Shown here in pieces: positions 16,435 to 29,423 of a stretch of 64,000 bases of DNA. Below the pieces are notes generated by a model. It ran no database searches. It worked only from the letters and a program-made list of their open reading frames with translations, and was not told where the DNA came from. Each line of letters opens with the position of its first letter. Positions within the stretch are counted from its first letter, which is position 1. Made by a program: the position numbers and the translations under genes. This DNA comes from Williamsia muralis NBRC 105860 (GTDB lineage Bacteria > Actinomycetota > Actinomycetes > Mycobacteriales > Mycobacteriaceae): positions 62,001 to 126,000 of the forward strand of contig NZ_BDAP01000007.1 of the NCBI RefSeq assembly GCF_001598915.1. The letters run 5' to 3'.

Positions 16435-18018
16435 GTGTCCACGACCGCAACCGCACCCCGGTGGCGTGCAACGCATGAAGCCAACGTGGCGGCTCTGCGT
16501 GCCCGACTGGATCGCGTGGCCCAGGGCGGCGGCGAGAAGGCGCGGGCCAGGCACCTGGACCGCGGGAAACTGCTGCCTCGTGACCGGGTCGACACGCTTC
16601 TCGATGCCGGGAGTCCGTTCTTGGAGATCGCGCCGCTGGCAGCCGAGGACATGTACGGCGGCAAGGCGCCCGCGGCGGGGGTGATCGCCGGCATCGGGCG
16701 GGTGGCCGGACGTGAGTGCGTGGTGATCGCCAACGACGCGACGGTGTCGGGCGGCACCTACTACCCGGTGACCGTGAAGAAGCACCTGCGAGCTCAGGAG
16801 GTGGCGGCGGCGAACCGGTTGCCGTGTATCTACCTGGTGGACTCCGGCGGCGCGATGTTGCTGCAGCAGGACGAGGTCTTTCCCGACCGCGACCATTTCG
16901 GGCGCATCTTCTTCAATCAGGCCAACATGAGTGCGGCAGGTATCCCGCAGATCTCGGCTGTGCTCGGGTCGTCCACAGCCGGTGGTGCCTATGTGCCGGC
17001 CATGAGTGACGAGACGGTGATCGTGCGCGATCAGGGCACCATCTTCCTCGCCGGACCGCCACTGGTGAAGGCCGCAACCGGAGAAGATGTCAGCGCCGAG
17101 GACCTCGGTGGCGGACTGATGCATTCGACCGTGTCCGGGGTGACCGACCACCTCGCGGACAACGACGAGGACGCGCTCGAACGGGTCCGGCGGATCGTCG
17201 CCACGCTCGGGCCGGCCGACTCCCCGCAATGGGACGTGCAGCCGGTTCGCGAACCTGTTGCGGCGCAGACCGATCTCTACGACGTGGTCCCCACCGATGC
17301 TCGTACCCCGTACGACGTTCGCGCGGTGATCGAGATCATCTGCGACGCCGGTCAATACGATGAGTTCAAGGCGGGATACGGGACGTCGCTGGTCACCGCA
17401 TTCGCCCACATCCATGGCCACCCTGTCGGCATCATCGCCAACAATGGCGTGTTGTTCAGTGAAAGTGCGCTCAAGGGAGCGCATTTCATCGAACTGTGCG
17501 ACAAACGCAAGATTCCTCTGGTGTTCCTGCAGAACATCACGGGGTTCATGGTGGGACGGGAATACGAGCAGGGCGGGATCGCCAAGAACGGCGCCAAGAT
17601 GGTCACCGCGGTGGCTTGCGCTCGGGTGCCCAAGTTCACCGTGATGATCGGTGGATCGTTCGGTGCCGGCAACTATTCGATGTGTGGGCGTGCCTACTCT
17701 CCACGGTTTCTGTGGATGTGGCCCAATGCGCGCATCTCGGTGATGGGTGGACCGCAGGCTGCCGACACCTTGGCGACGGTGCGGCGCAACCAGATCGAGC
17801 GTGGCGGTCAGGAGTGGTCTGCGGAGGACGAGGAACAGTTCAAGTCGCCGATTCGCGAGCAGTTCGAAACACAATCGGACGCCTATTACTCCACCGCACG
17901 GCTATGGGATGACGGCGTGATCGATCCCGCCGACACCCGCACCGTGCTCGGGCTGGCGCTTGCCGCTGCGCGCAACGCACCACTCGCGCCGGTGTCCTAC
18001 GGCGTCTTTCGGATGTGA
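16435..18018 (+). CDS. accD1: Acyl-CoA carboxylase beta subunit, methylcrotonyl-CoA type
   Basis: 527-residue carboxyltransferase of a biotin-dependent acyl-CoA carboxylase. The sequence follows the methylcrotonyl-CoA/geranyl-CoA beta lineage rather than propionyl-CoA AccD5. Features include [19 protein letters not shown], the oxyanion-hole glycines ([15 protein letters not shown] and [18 protein letters not shown]) and the C-terminal [16 protein letters not shown]. It pairs with the adjacent biotinylated alpha subunit. In M. tuberculosis the homologous AccA1-AccD1 complex carboxylates 3-methylcrotonyl-CoA in leucine breakdown. GTG start at 16435, close behind the palindromic operator. The accA gene begins 7 nt after the stop. 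Confidence 0.9.
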   Translation: MSTTATAPRWRATHEANVAALRARLDRVAQGGGEKARARHLDRGKLLPRDRVDTLLDAGSPFLEIAPLAAEDMYGGKAPAAGVIAGIGRVAGRECVVIANDATVSGGTYYPVTVKKHLRAQEVAAANRLPCIYLVDSGGAMLLQQDEVFPDRDHFGRIFFNQANMSAAGIPQISAVLGSSTAGGAYVPAMSDETVIVRDQGTIFLAGPPLVKAATGEDVSAEDLGGGLMHSTVSGVTDHLADNDEDALERVRRIVATLGPADSPQWDVQPVREPVAAQTDLYDVVPTDARTPYDVRAVIEIICDAGQYDEFKAGYGTSLVTAFAHIHGHPVGIIANNGVLFSESALKGAHFIELCDKRKIPLVFLQNITGFMVGREYEQGGIAKNGAKMVTAVACARVPKFTVMIGGSFGAGNYSMCGRAYSPRFLWMWPNARISVMGGPQAADTLATVRRNQIERGGQEWSAEDEEQFKSPIREQFETQSDAYYSTARLWDDGVIDPADTRTVLGLALAAARNAPLAPVSYGVFRM

Positions 18019-18025
18019 TGTGGCG

Positions 18026-20026
18026 ATGAAACAGATAGACACGGTATTGGTCGCCAACCGCGGGGAGATCGCCTGCCGGGTGATCCGCACTCTGAGGCAA
18101 GCGGGAGTCCGCAGCGTTGCGGTGTACTCGGACGCAGATTCTGATTCGCTGCACGTGGCCATGGCCGACGAGGCCGTCCGACTCGGCCCGGCCGCCGCGA
18201 CCGAGAGCTACCTGAAGATCGACGCGGTGATCGCTGCCGCGCGAAGTGTCGGCGCCGATGCGGTGCATCCCGGATACGGATTCCTCTCGGAGAACGCGGC
18301 ATTCGCACGTGCACTGGCGGAGGCGTCGATCGTCTTCCTCGGCCCGCCGGCAGCGGCGATAGAGATCATGGGCGACAAGATCGCCGCGCGGGAGGCTGTG
18401 TCGGCCCGCGACGTCCCCGTGGTTCCCGGCATCTCCCGGCCCGGGCTCACCGACGACGACCTGATCGAGGCAGCGTCCGACATCGGGTTCCCCGTGCTCA
18501 TCAAACCGAGCGCGGGCGGTGGCGGCAAAGGGATGCACCGCGTTGCCGATCCGGTCGACCTGCCCGCCGCGCTGCGGACCGCCCGGCGCGAGGCCAAGGC
18601 GGCATTCGGCGATGACACGCTGTTTCTCGAACGGTTCGTGGACACCCCGCGTCATATCGAGGTGCAGGTACTCGCCGATACCCACGGCAACGTGGTGCAT
18701 CTCGGTGAGCGCGAATGTTCCCTCCAGCGACGGCACCAGAAGGTCATCGAGGAGGCGCCCTCGGCGCTGCTCGACACCGCCACGCGTGCCCGCATCGGCG
18801 CGGCGGCCTGCGACGCGGCGCGGTCGGTCGGCTACACCGGCGCCGGAACGGTGGAGTTCATCGTCTCGGCACACAAACCCGACGAGTTCTTCTTCATGGA
18901 GATGAACACCCGTCTGCAGGTGGAACACCCGGTCACCGAGATGGTCACCGGCGTCGACCTCGTCGACTGGCAGCTGCGGGTGGCCCGGGGGGACAAACTG
19001 GATTTCGCCCAGGACGACGTGACGATGACCGGCCACGCAATCGAAGCCCGGGTGTACGCCGAAGACCCTGCTGCCGGATTCCTTCCCACCGGTGGGTCCC
19101 TGCTCCTCGTGGACGAACCTGCCGGCCCCGGAGTCCGGGTCGACTCGGGCATCGTCACCGGAGATGTGGTGGGCAGCGACTACGACCCGATGCTCGCGAA
19201 GGTCATCGTCCACGGCGATGATCGAGCCGACGCCATCGCCCGTCTGGATGCAGCGTTGGCGCGCACCCACGTGCTCGGCGTTCGCACCAACATCGGGTTC
19301 TGCCGCCACGTGCTCGACCAGCCCGATGTTCGGGCCGCCGAGCTCGACACCGAGCTGCTCGACCGCCTCGTCGTCGACTACCGCGAACCCCCGCCCCCTT
19401 TCGAGGCACTGGCATTGGTCGGGCTTCACCGGGTGCGAACCGGTCGCAGCGGTGAGACACCGTGGACCTCGCAGGTCGGCTGGCGCATAGGTGGACCAGC
19501 AGCTACGAGGACACGCCTACAGGTCGGGGACGATGTGGTGACGGTCGCGGTGACCGGAACGGAAACCGACGCCCGCGTCACCATCGGTGACCGCACAGCC
19601 ACAGCATCGGTGTCCGGCGAGCGACTCACCCTCGACGGCATGACGTCGCGATGGCTGATCGTGCAGGCACCACCGAAGCCGGCCGCAGGCCATCGGACCG
19701 ACAGTCCGGGGCATTACTGGGTCAGCGGCCCGGCCGGTACCTGGGAAATTGCCGAGTCGAAGATCCTGCGGTCGTCCACCGATGCCGAGGAACTCGGGGA
19801 GATCACCAGTCCCATGCCGGGAACCGTTGTCGCCGTGCTGCATCCAGGAGGCGAGTCGGTGGAGGCCGGTACGCCCGTACTGGTGGTCGAGGCGATGAAG
19901 ATGGAACACACGCTGACCGCTCCACGTGCCGGTGACCTGTCGGTGGTGGTCGCAGTCGGCGACAAGGTCACCAGCGGCCAGCGGCTGGCAACGATCATCG
20001 ACCACTCGGAAGGAAATCCCACATGA
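18026..20026 (+). CDS. accA1: Acyl-CoA carboxylase alpha subunit (biotin carboxylase + BCCP)
   Basis: 666 residues. The N-terminal biotin carboxylase begins [16 protein letters not shown] and contains the ATP-grasp glycine loop [21 protein letters not shown] and the catalytic [15 protein letters not shown]. The C-terminal biotinyl domain ends with EAMKMEH, biotin on Lys625. The middle BT-type region (about 470-580) is diverged. The ATG at 18026 is chosen; an in-frame GTG at 18020 would add two residues. Tight spacing after accD and a 4-nt overlap with the next gene show an operon. Expected role: ATP-dependent carboxylation of 3-methylcrotonyl-CoA together with accD1. Confidence 0.92.
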   Translation: MKQIDTVLVANRGEIACRVIRTLRQAGVRSVAVYSDADSDSLHVAMADEAVRLGPAAATESYLKIDAVIAAARSVGADAVHPGYGFLSENAAFARALAEASIVFLGPPAAAIEIMGDKIAAREAVSARDVPVVPGISRPGLTDDDLIEAASDIGFPVLIKPSAGGGGKGMHRVADPVDLPAALRTARREAKAAFGDDTLFLERFVDTPRHIEVQVLADTHGNVVHLGERECSLQRRHQKVIEEAPSALLDTATRARIGAAACDAARSVGYTGAGTVEFIVSAHKPDEFFFMEMNTRLQVEHPVTEMVTGVDLVDWQLRVARGDKLDFAQDDVTMTGHAIEARVYAEDPAAGFLPTGGSLLLVDEPAGPGVRVDSGIVTGDVVGSDYDPMLAKVIVHGDDRADAIARLDAALARTHVLGVRTNIGFCRHVLDQPDVRAAELDTELLDRLVVDYREPPPPFEALALVGLHRVRTGRSGETPWTSQVGWRIGGPAATRTRLQVGDDVVTVAVTGTETDARVTIGDRTATASVSGERLTLDGMTSRWLIVQAPPKPAAGHRTDSPGHYWVSGPAGTWEIAESKILRSSTDAEELGEITSPMPGTVVAVLHPGGESVEAGTPVLVVEAMKMEHTLTAPRAGDLSVVVAVGDKVTSGQRLATIIDHSEGNPT

Positions 20027-21195
20027 CCATCACCGACGACCTGACGGTCGAGTACGACGAACTGCGCAGGACAGTGGCCGACTTCGCACAGTCGGTGGTT
20101 GCCCCGGTATCGGCCAAACACGATGCCGAACACACCTTCCCGTACGAGGTGGTGCGCCAGATGGGGGAGATGGGCCTGTTCGGTCTGCCGTTCGGTGAGG
20201 AATACGGCGGGATGGGAGGGGACTACTTCGCGCTGTCGCTGGCGCTCGAGGAACTGGGCAAGGTGGACCAGTCGGTGGCCATCACCCTCGAAGCCGGTGT
20301 GGGCCTCGGCGCCATGCCGATCTACCGGTTCGGTACCGAAGAGCAGAAGCAGAAGTGGCTGCCGGACCTGATTGCCGGCCGCGCGTTGGCAGGGTTCGGG
20401 CTCACCGAGCCGGGCGCGGGCTCGGATGCGGGTGCCACCGCCACCACGGCCAAGCAGGACGGCGACGAGTGGATCATCAACGGGGCCAAACAATTCATCA
20501 CCAACTCCGGCACCGACATCACCTCGCTGGTCACCGTCACGGCCGTCACCGGAGCGCGGTCACCGGGGCCGGACGGGTCGGCCCGCAAGGAGATCTCGAC
20601 GATCATCGTGCCCAGCGGCACAGCGGGTTTCACCGCCGAGCCCGCGTACAACAAGGTGGGGTGGAACGCGTCGGACACCCACCCGCTCAGTTTCAGTGAC
20701 GCGCGGGTGCCCGCGGAGAATCTGCTCGGTGAACGCGGCCGCGGCTACGCCAACTTCCTGTCCATCCTCGACGAGGGACGGATCGCGATCGCGGCGTTGG
20801 CGACCGGGGTGGCGCAGGGCTGTGTGGACGAGAGTGTGAAGTACGCCAAGGAACGTCACTCATTCGGCAAGGCCATCGGCGAATACCAATCGGTGTCGTT
20901 TGCCATCGCCCGGATGGAGGCTCGCGCACACACCGCGCGCACCGCGTACTACCACGCGGCATCGAAGATGCTCGCCGGCAAACCGTTCAAGAAAGAGGCG
21001 GCGATCGCCAAGCTGGTCTCGAGCGAGGCCGCCATGGACAACGCACGCATGGCCACGCAGATCCACGGCGGCTACGGCTTCATGAACGAGTATCCGGTGG
21101 CACGCCATTACCGGGATTCGAAGATCCTGGAGATCGGCGAGGGCACCACCGAGGTGCAGTTGATGCTGATCGCGCGCGAGCTGGGTTTCGCATGA
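20023..21195 (+). CDS. Acyl-CoA dehydrogenase (FadE19-like)
   Basis: 390 residues, FAD-dependent acyl-CoA dehydrogenase. Visible are [12 protein letters not shown] (flavin/substrate loop), the FAD-binding [31 protein letters not shown] and the late IGEGTTEVQ. The Glu in GEGT is the usual catalytic base of short-chain and 2-methyl-branched dehydrogenases. Isovaleryl-CoA dehydrogenase normally uses a glutamate elsewhere, which makes the precise substrate uncertain. Gene order matches fadE19 (Rv2500c). In pathway logic it would desaturate isovaleryl-CoA or another branched acyl-CoA, feeding the carboxylase. ATGA overlaps with both neighbours imply strict translational coupling. Confidence 0.9.
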   Translation: MTITDDLTVEYDELRRTVADFAQSVVAPVSAKHDAEHTFPYEVVRQMGEMGLFGLPFGEEYGGMGGDYFALSLALEELGKVDQSVAITLEAGVGLGAMPIYRFGTEEQKQKWLPDLIAGRALAGFGLTEPGAGSDAGATATTAKQDGDEWIINGAKQFITNSGTDITSLVTVTAVTGARSPGPDGSARKEISTIIVPSGTAGFTAEPAYNKVGWNASDTHPLSFSDARVPAENLLGERGRGYANFLSILDEGRIAIAALATGVAQGCVDESVKYAKERHSFGKAIGEYQSVSFAIARMEARAHTARTAYYHAASKMLAGKPFKKEAAIAKLVSSEAAMDNARMATQIHGGYGFMNEYPVARHYRDSKILEIGEGTTEVQLMLIARELGFA

Positions 21196-21713
21196 CCGGC
21201 GTGAGCGAGACGGACCGCCAGAGCGAGGACTCGCCGCAACCACGTCGGGTCACCCAGCGCGGCTTGTGGTTTGACGAGTTCGAGGTGGACGCGGTGTACG
21301 AACACCGACCAGGGCGGACGGTCACCGAGGCCGACAACGTCTTGTTCACCACCCTGACCATGAACACCCAGGCACTGCATCTCGACGCGGCGTACGCCGC
21401 CGAACAACCGGGTTTCGGTGGGGAGCGCCTGGTGAACTCGATGTTCACCCTCTCGACGATCGTCGGATTGTCGGTGAGTCAATTGACGCAGGGAACCCTG
21501 GTGGCCAATCTCGGTTTCTCGGAGATCGCGTTCCCCGCACCGCTCTTCCACGGTGACACGCTGTATGCCGAGACCGAATGCACGGGAAAACGGGAAAGCA
21601 AATCCAGACCCGGCGAGGGCGTGGTGTCATTGCGTCACATCGGAAAAAACCAGCACGGCGACGTGGTTGCTGTAGCTCAGCGGTCCACGCTCGTGCGCAA
21701 GCGCGTCACGTGA
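21192..21713 (+). CDS. MaoC-like hydratase
   Basis: 173-residue single-hotdog MaoC-type protein, counterpart of Rv2499c. The R-hydratase fold is suggested by FEVDAVYEHRPGRTVTEADN, then FTTLTMNTQALHLDAAYA (the Asx/His dyad region) and SMFTLSTIVGLSVSQLTQGT. In this operon it would hydrate the alpha,beta-unsaturated CoA ester made by the carboxylase (3-methylglutaconyl-CoA, or itaconyl-CoA in itaconate breakdown). The result is the 3-hydroxy compound cleaved by the next gene product. It overlaps the dehydrogenase gene by 4 nt. Confidence 0.87.
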   Translation: MTGVSETDRQSEDSPQPRRVTQRGLWFDEFEVDAVYEHRPGRTVTEADNVLFTTLTMNTQALHLDAAYAAEQPGFGGERLVNSMFTLSTIVGLSVSQLTQGTLVANLGFSEIAFPAPLFHGDTLYAETECTGKRESKSRPGEGVVSLRHIGKNQHGDVVAVAQRSTLVRKRVT

Positions 21714-21754
21714 GGTCCAGACAGGTGGCGCACCGAGACATAGGAGGAGCACCG

Positions 21755-22585
21755 GTGACCAACTGGAGTCCGCCCGGCCCGGCCATTCTGTTCTGCCCCG
21801 CAGATCGTCCCGAGCGGTATGCCAAAGCTGCAGAGCGCGCCGACGCGGTCATCATCGACCTCGAGGATGCGGTGCGCCCTGAGGCACGCGAGGCCGCTCG
21901 CGAAGCGCTGATCAACAATCCGATCGACCCGAACATCACCATCGTGCGGATCAATGCCGCCGGCACCGGTGACCACTACCGCGACCTCAAAGCCCTCGCG
22001 CAGACGGCGTACCGCGTTGTCATGCTGTCCAAGAGTGAGACCGCCGAGGATCTGTCACAGGTCGGGTACCAGGTGATCGCCTTGATCGAGACCCCCGCCG
22101 GTGCCCTGGCCGTGGAGCAGATCGCCTCGGCGCCGAACTGCATCGGGCTGATGTGGGGCGCAGAAGACCTCGTCGCCGCCATGGGCGGGCGGTCGAGCCG
22201 GTTCAGCACCGGCGAAGCCAACACAGGACGTTATCGAGACGTGGTCAGGCAGGTTCGCGGCATGGTTCGGTTGGCCTGTGCAGCCCACGGGCGCTTCGCC
22301 GTCGACTCGGTACACATCGACATCGCCGACACCGACGGTCTACACGCAGAGGCGCTCGACGCGGTGAACCTGGGCTACGAGGCCACCGCGTGTATCCACC
22401 CGTCGCAGGTGGATACCGTTCGAGCGGCCTACCGGCCCACTGACGACGAGATCCGTTGGGCGGAACAGATTCTGGGTGCCGACAAAGACAACACCGGCGG
22501 GGTCTTCCAGGTCGGCGGCCAGATGATCGATTCACCCCTGTTGGGACAGGCGGAGGCGATCATGCGCCGCGCCGAATCACACTAG
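21755..22585 (+). CDS. CitE-like beta-hydroxyacyl-CoA lyase
   Basis: 276-residue TIM-barrel lyase of the HpcH/HpaI-CitE family, counterpart of Rv2498c. That enzyme is reported to cleave (S)-citramalyl-CoA and to serve leucine and itaconate catabolism. Metal and substrate motifs seen: [28 protein letters not shown] and [13 protein letters not shown]; Arg and Glu/Asp ligands are intact. The GTG at 21755 is chosen because AGGAGG lies at the right distance; frames open further upstream lack such a site. It would release acetyl-CoA and acetoacetate from HMG-CoA, or acetyl-CoA and pyruvate from citramalyl-CoA. Preceded by the hydratase, followed after 11 nt by an acyl-CoA synthetase. Confidence 0.88.
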   Translation: MTNWSPPGPAILFCPADRPERYAKAAERADAVIIDLEDAVRPEAREAAREALINNPIDPNITIVRINAAGTGDHYRDLKALAQTAYRVVMLSKSETAEDLSQVGYQVIALIETPAGALAVEQIASAPNCIGLMWGAEDLVAAMGGRSSRFSTGEANTGRYRDVVRQVRGMVRLACAAHGRFAVDSVHIDIADTDGLHAEALDAVNLGYEATACIHPSQVDTVRAAYRPTDDEIRWAEQILGADKDNTGGVFQVGGQMIDSPLLGQAEAIMRRAESH

Positions 22586-22596
22586 GAGCGCTTTTC

Positions 22597-24228
22597 ATGG
22601 CAACACCTGAGCCCTCGCTTGCAGAGGGGCTGCCGCAACCGCCGCTGCTCACCGTCACGATCGGGGAGTCGTTGCGACAGACCGCCGAGAGATTCGGTGA
22701 CAACGAGGCCCTGGTCGACGTTCCGACGGGTCGTCGATGGACCTATCGCGAGTTCCGTGATCAGGTGCGTGCGTTGGCTGCCGGCCTGGCACGCAGTGGC
22801 TTGGTGCCTGGCGACCGAATCGGGCTGTGGGCCCCCAACTGTGCGGAATGGGTGCTGACTCAGTACGCGGCGGCGGAGTCGGGTCTGATCCTCGTCAACC
22901 TGAATCCGGCGTACCGCCAGACCGAGATCGAGTTCGCGTTGCAACAGTCAGGAACGCGCACCGTGATCGCTGCACCGCAGTTCCGCGACGCCGACTACGC
23001 CGGGATGCTCACCACCGCCATCGACAACTGTCCCGACCTCGCATCGGTGGTGCTACTCGGTTCCGATGAATGGTCCGAATTGCTCTCGACCGCAACACGA
23101 TCAGAGTTGTCCGCACTCGACGACATCGCGTCGACGCTGACACCCGACGACCCGATCAACATCCAGTACACCTCCGGCACAACAGGTAATCCCAAGGGTG
23201 CCACCCTGTCCCACCGGAACATCCTCAACAACGGCTATCTGGTGGGGGAGCTGTGCAATTACACCGACCAGGACCGGATCTGCATCCCTGTCCCGTTCTA
23301 CCACTGTTTCGGCATGGTGATGGGAAACCTGGCGGCCACCACCCACGGGTCCGCGATGGTGATTCCGGCACCAGGGTTCGACGCCGCCAAGACGCTCGAT
23401 GCTGTTGCGGGCGAACGCTGCACCAGCTTGTACGGCGTCCCGACGATGTTCATCGCCGAGCTCGCGCTGGCCGATTTCGACACCTATGACCTGAGCTCCC
23501 TGCGCACGGGGATCATGGCCGGATCGCCGTGCCCGGCGGAGGTGATGCGGCAGGTGATCGACAAGATGCACATGTCGGAGGTGTCCATCTGTTACGGCAT
23601 GACCGAGACGTCGCCGGTATCGACGCAAACGCGCTCCGACGACACGTTCGACCGGCGTGTGGGCACCGTCGGCCGGGTTGCACCACACCTGGAGATCAAG
23701 GTCGTCGACCCGGCCTCGGGGGACACCGTGCCCCGCGGCGACGTCGGCGAGTTCTGCACCCGTGGTTACAGCGTGATGATCGGATACTGGAACCAGCCCG
23801 ACAAGACGGCCGAGGCCATCGACGGCGACGGCTGGATGCACACCGGCGATCTGGCCGTCATGGATGAGGACGGTTATGTCCAGATCACCGGCCGCATCAA
23901 AGACATGGTGATCCGCGGCGGTGAGAACATCTACCCCCGCGAGATCGAGGAGTTCCTCTACACCCATCCCGACATCCTCGACGCCCAGGTCATCGGGGTG
24001 CCGGATGAGAAATACGGCGAGGAGTTGATGGCATGGGTGCAATTGCGTGACGGCGTCAGCGATTTCACCGTCGACGATCTCCGCGCGTTCGCCGACGGAA
24101 AGATCGCGCGCCACAAGATCCCCAGATACGTTCACGTGGTCGAAGCGTTCCCGATGACGGTCACGGGTAAGATCCGCAAGGTCCAGATGCGGGAGAGTGC
24201 CCTGGACATCCTCGGAATCGGCCGATGA
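22597..24228 (+). CDS. Acyl-CoA synthetase (FadD35-like)
   Basis: 543-residue adenylate-forming enzyme (AMP-binding, ANL superfamily). Motifs: [16 protein letters not shown] (P-loop-like A3), [43 protein letters not shown] and the C-terminal lysine in VTGKIRK. The sequence groups with medium/short-chain acyl-CoA synthetases; the syntenic gene in M. tuberculosis is fadD35. In the operon it could activate isovalerate, methylcrotonate or a related branched acid to its CoA ester. ATG at 22597 follows AGGAG; an upstream extension would run into the lyase gene. Overlaps the next start (ATGA). Confidence 0.88.
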   Translation: MATPEPSLAEGLPQPPLLTVTIGESLRQTAERFGDNEALVDVPTGRRWTYREFRDQVRALAAGLARSGLVPGDRIGLWAPNCAEWVLTQYAAAESGLILVNLNPAYRQTEIEFALQQSGTRTVIAAPQFRDADYAGMLTTAIDNCPDLASVVLLGSDEWSELLSTATRSELSALDDIASTLTPDDPINIQYTSGTTGNPKGATLSHRNILNNGYLVGELCNYTDQDRICIPVPFYHCFGMVMGNLAATTHGSAMVIPAPGFDAAKTLDAVAGERCTSLYGVPTMFIAELALADFDTYDLSSLRTGIMAGSPCPAEVMRQVIDKMHMSEVSICYGMTETSPVSTQTRSDDTFDRRVGTVGRVAPHLEIKVVDPASGDTVPRGDVGEFCTRGYSVMIGYWNQPDKTAEAIDGDGWMHTGDLAVMDEDGYVQITGRIKDMVIRGGENIYPREIEEFLYTHPDILDAQVIGVPDEKYGEELMAWVQLRDGVSDFTVDDLRAFADGKIARHKIPRYVHVVEAFPMTVTGKIRKVQMRESALDILGIGR

Positions 24229-26183
24229 GTCGAATGGACGAGTTCGCCGAAGCGGTCGGTGCTGCCCGCGGACTGACGTTCAACGGGTACGACGATCTGT
24301 GGCAGTGGTCGGTGGACCGGCCCGAGCAGTTCTGGCGCGAGGTGTGGGACCACTTCGGCGTGCGAGCGACCGGCGGTAGCACGCTCGGCGACGCCGACTC
24401 CGATGTACTGCGCGATCCCGAGATGCCGGGTGCACGGTGGTTCCCAGACGTCTCCCTCAACTATGTCGACCAGATCCTGTCGCACACCGACCAGGACGGT
24501 GTCGCCATCGTAGGGCTGAGCGAGGACGGTCGCCGTACCGAGATCACGTGGGGTGAACTGCCACAGCAGATCGCCGGTGTTGCAGCGACATTGCGTGAGA
24601 TGGGCGTCGGGCGAGGCGACAGGGTGGTGGCCTACCTGCCGCATGTGCCCGAGGCCGTGATCGCGTTCCTGGCCACCGCTTCGCTCGGAGCGGTGTTCTC
24701 GGGCTGTGGCCAGGACTACGCGCCGGCCGGTGCTGCCGGCCGCTTTGCCCAATTGGACCCGCTGGTGATGATCTGGGCCGACGGCTATCACTACGGCGGC
24801 AAGTGGATCGACAAACGCGGCGACAGTGCGGAGCTGGCCGGAATGCTCCCGACGCTGACCGGGCAGCTGGTCGTGCGTACCGCCGAATCCGACCCGGAAG
24901 ATGAGGATTCGGCCGACGGAGCCGTCGAGTTCTCCGTCGCCGCACGCCGTTCGGCAGACCTGAAGCCTGAACCGGTACCCTTCGACCATCCGCTCTGGGT
25001 GCTGTTCAGCTCCGGCACCACCGGAAAGCCCAAAGGCATCATGCACGGCCACGGTGGGGTGGTGCTCGAACACCTCAAAGCCGTTGGCCTGCATGGTGCA
25101 ATGAACCGCGACGACGTGTTCTTCTGGCAGACCGCCCTGAGCTGGATGATGTGGAACTACCAGGTCGCCGGTCTGCTGGTGGGGGCCAGGATCATCTGCT
25201 ACAGCGGCCACCCGCTCAATCCGGATGCCGACAGGCTGTGGGGCTTGGTCGAATCGGAGAGGGTCACCTACTTCGGTACCAGTCCCGGACAGCTGCAGGC
25301 CTCACGCAAGGCCGGGCTCCATCCCGGCACGGATCACGACCTCAGCGCGTTACGCACCATCGCGAGCACCGGTTCCACGCTCGCGGCAGATCTGTTCATC
25401 TGGGTGGATCAGAATGTGAGAGAGGGTATTCCGGTGTCCTCGATCAGCGGGGGGACCGATGTGGTGACCGCCTTCGCAGGCGGCTCGCCAGGCGTCCCGG
25501 TGGTGCCGGGCGAGCTGTCGGTGCGGTATCTCGGTGTCCAACTGGCCAGTTGGAGTGCGCACTGCGAACCGCTGATCGGCGAGGTCGGAGAGATGGTGAT
25601 CACCACCGCCATGCCGTCCATGCCCGTGGGGTTCTGGAATGACCCTGCCGGGGAGCGTTACCGGAAGGCGTATTTCGACCACCAGTGGGCCGCCGGCCCC
25701 CGTCCACATGTGTGGCGACACGGCGATTGGGTCACCGTCACCGAACGCGGATCGATCATCATCCACGGTCGTAGTGACGCGACGTTGAACCGCAACGGGA
25801 TCAGGATGGGCTCGGCCGAGATCTACGAGGTGGTAGAGGGCATCGACCAGATCGCCGAAGGATTCGTGGTGGGGGTCGACGGCCCCGGCGGCGCGTACTG
25901 GATGCCGTTGTTCGTCACCCTCACCCCGGGCGCATCCCTTGACGAATCGCTCGTCGCGCAGGTGCGTTCGGACATCCGGCGCAGGCTGTCGCCGCGGCAC
26001 GTCCCCGACGAGGTGATCGTGGCACCGGGCATCCCACACACCCGAACCGGCAAGAAGCTGGAGGTACCGGTGACCGCGATCTTGGCTGGTCGCGCCGATG
26101 TCGCGGTGGACCCTCGGTCGGTGGACGCACCGGAATTGCTCGATTGGTATCGACGGCAGGGCCGCGAACACAGCTGGAAGTGA
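24225..26183 (+). CDS. Acetoacetyl-CoA synthetase
   Basis: 652-residue acetoacetate-CoA ligase of the ACS/AacS group. It has the acetyl-CoA-synthetase-type N-terminal cap ([20 protein letters not shown]), core motif [31 protein letters not shown] and the late [27 protein letters not shown]-terminal Lys lies in RTGKKLEVP. It activates acetoacetate to acetoacetyl-CoA, which thiolase can split. It is therefore the natural last step after the lyase releases acetoacetate from HMG-CoA. The M. tuberculosis locus uses the CoA transferase ScoAB at this point instead. Last gene of the run; 4-nt overlap with the preceding gene. Confidence 0.92.
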   Translation: MSRMDEFAEAVGAARGLTFNGYDDLWQWSVDRPEQFWREVWDHFGVRATGGSTLGDADSDVLRDPEMPGARWFPDVSLNYVDQILSHTDQDGVAIVGLSEDGRRTEITWGELPQQIAGVAATLREMGVGRGDRVVAYLPHVPEAVIAFLATASLGAVFSGCGQDYAPAGAAGRFAQLDPLVMIWADGYHYGGKWIDKRGDSAELAGMLPTLTGQLVVRTAESDPEDEDSADGAVEFSVAARRSADLKPEPVPFDHPLWVLFSSGTTGKPKGIMHGHGGVVLEHLKAVGLHGAMNRDDVFFWQTALSWMMWNYQVAGLLVGARIICYSGHPLNPDADRLWGLVESERVTYFGTSPGQLQASRKAGLHPGTDHDLSALRTIASTGSTLAADLFIWVDQNVREGIPVSSISGGTDVVTAFAGGSPGVPVVPGELSVRYLGVQLASWSAHCEPLIGEVGEMVITTAMPSMPVGFWNDPAGERYRKAYFDHQWAAGPRPHVWRHGDWVTVTERGSIIIHGRSDATLNRNGIRMGSAEIYEVVEGIDQIAEGFVVGVDGPGGAYWMPLFVTLTPGASLDESLVAQVRSDIRRRLSPRHVPDEVIVAPGIPHTRTGKKLEVPVTAILAGRADVAVDPRSVDAPELLDWYRRQGREHSWK

Positions 26184-26248
26184 CGTAGTCCGTTTGTTGT
26201 CGCAGTCGAAATCAACGGTTGTCGTCACCAGTGGATGTACTAGCGTAA

Positions 26249-27604
<1,356 letters not shown>

Positions 27605-27632
27605 GCAAGCACTTCGGTCCAGGTCAGGAGGA

Positions 27633-27670
27633 GCCGGCCATCACACGATGTGTGGTGGCCGGCTTTTTCG
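27633..27670 (+). terminator. Intrinsic terminator after the DUF5336 gene
   Basis: GCCGGCCATCACAC pairs with GTGTGGTGGCCGGC (one mismatch) around a 3-nt loop and is followed by TTTTT at 27664-27668: a classical Rho-independent terminator. Confidence 0.92.
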
Positions 27671-27779
27671 TGTGTCCGTGACGTCTGCCACCGCACGGGT
27701 GTAGGGGAGGCCGCTCGTCTTGCCGACCGCTCGGCGCGCCTGACCATCTGTTCGCCGGGCAAATGACACCCTGACAAGG

Positions 27780-29309
27780 GTGGCCAGCTCTACAGCGGAA
27801 AATCTCGCCGCGCGTCTGCGTGAGATGCGCCGGACCCGCCGCGCCCACGAGGTGGGCGCCGCGGACTCGGCACGGGCACTGGTTCGCCTGGCGTTCGGGA
27901 CCACTGCGATCACCCTCGCGATCCTGGTTGTCATCGCCGCGCTGACCCTTGTTGCGGTCGGTGACGGGCTCGGCAGTCTGCCTGCCACCGTTGCGTCCAT
28001 GTGGCTGGGCATTCATCAGATCCCACTCACCATCGGCGAGGTCACCATCGGGGTCCTGCCGTTGGCCCCGACCCTGCTGATGGTGGCTGCGGTGGCGCGG
28101 GCCACGACGCGGGCAACAGACGTCGACCGTCCTCACAGCGAGGTGACGGCCGTGATCCTCTCGGCCATCGGCGGGCCCCTTCTCGCCACCATTCTGTCCC
28201 TGGCGGTGGTGATGGACGCATCCACCGTGATGACCATCCAGAGCCCGGATGCGTTGCTGGCCTTCGCCTGCACGTTCGCAGTGCATGCAGTCGGCGCCGG
28301 AATCGGCGTGGGCCTCAAATGGTGGTCCACCCTGGTCGTGCGCGCAGGAGTTGCGGACTGGGTCCTCAAAGGACTTCGCTGTGGAGTCGTTGCGGTGACC
28401 GCACTCATGACGCTCGGCGCGATGGTGGTGGCAGTGCGGCTGGTGATCAACTGGTCGGTGGCCGGCGACCTGCTCGCAGCCGGGAACGGCTGGATCGGTG
28501 GTCTCGGACTGACGTTGCTCTCCATCCTGTACCTGCCGAACATGGTTATCGGTGCGGCGGGCGCCTTGGTCGGGGCGCCGGTGGCTGTCGGCGGGGCAAC
28601 CGTCGATCTGTTCGGATCACAGGGCGGTCAGGTTCCGCCGCTGCCGATACTCGCCGCGCTTCCCGATGGTGGAGCCGGGCATTGGACAGCGCTGCTGCTG
28701 ATCGGGATCGCGTGCACAGCGCTCTTCGTGGGCCGGCTCTGTGTGGACGAATCGCTGCTGCGCAACATCCGGATGGTGGTGGTCGCGGCCGCGACCTCAT
28801 CGCTCTTCCTGGTGATCGCCAGCGTGCTGGCTGGTGGCGAGTTGGGCGTTCTGGGCAAGGTCGGCGCCAACCTGCCGGTGGCCGGGGTGTTCATGTTCGG
28901 GTGGATCGCCGTGATCGGATCGGTGACGGCCCTGGTGTACAGGGCGTTGCCGAGCAGACGCCGCGCGCGGTCGAACATCATCGATGATGACTACTACGAC
29001 GACGACGGCCGTGGCGAAGAAGGCCGTTCGGACACCGACGACGAGGGCGTCGAGTCGAATCCGGTGGCCGACGAAGCAGCCATCGAATTCGTCCCCGTCG
29101 ACGAGCAGACCCCGCTCGACGACGACCACGAGTTGTCGCCGGAGCCGGGCCGACCCGAGGTGATCGTGGACGGCTGGGACCCGGAGGACTGGGCCCTGGA
29201 CGAGGTGTGGGACGACACCGGCAGTGTGGTGGTCGACGAGCCCATCGACGCCGCCGAAGGCGAAGAACTGGTGTCGACCGACGACTTCGGTACCCGGCGC
29301 ACCCGCTGA
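27780..29309 (+). CDS. perM: PerM-like integral membrane protein (DUF6350)
   Basis: 509 residues from a GTG start (27780). A short basic N-terminus is followed by about nine to ten hydrophobic helices up to residue 390, then a strongly acidic cytoplasmic tail (about 400-509, many Asp/Glu). Position between the DUF5336 gene and purN, and the overall topology, match Rv0955. That gene product, PerM, supports divisome stability and persistence in M. tuberculosis. The acidic tail may bind a cytoplasmic partner. Separate transcription from the upstream gene is likely because of the terminator at 27633. Confidence 0.8.
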   Translation: MASSTAENLAARLREMRRTRRAHEVGAADSARALVRLAFGTTAITLAILVVIAALTLVAVGDGLGSLPATVASMWLGIHQIPLTIGEVTIGVLPLAPTLLMVAAVARATTRATDVDRPHSEVTAVILSAIGGPLLATILSLAVVMDASTVMTIQSPDALLAFACTFAVHAVGAGIGVGLKWWSTLVVRAGVADWVLKGLRCGVVAVTALMTLGAMVVAVRLVINWSVAGDLLAAGNGWIGGLGLTLLSILYLPNMVIGAAGALVGAPVAVGGATVDLFGSQGGQVPPLPILAALPDGGAGHWTALLLIGIACTALFVGRLCVDESLLRNIRMVVVAAATSSLFLVIASVLAGGELGVLGKVGANLPVAGVFMFGWIAVIGSVTALVYRALPSRRRARSNIIDDDYYDDDGRGEEGRSDTDDEGVESNPVADEAAIEFVPVDEQTPLDDDHELSPEPGRPEVIVDGWDPEDWALDEVWDDTGSVVVDEPIDAAEGEELVSTDDFGTRRTR

Positions 29310-29423
29310 ATCGGAGGCCATTAGGCTCGGTCCGAGCGACGCAGCCGCCCGCCCGAGGTCCTGTTTTCAGATGGCGGACCCGGCTACGCCCCACCGAGTT
29401 CGAGGAGAATCACCCTGGACGCC

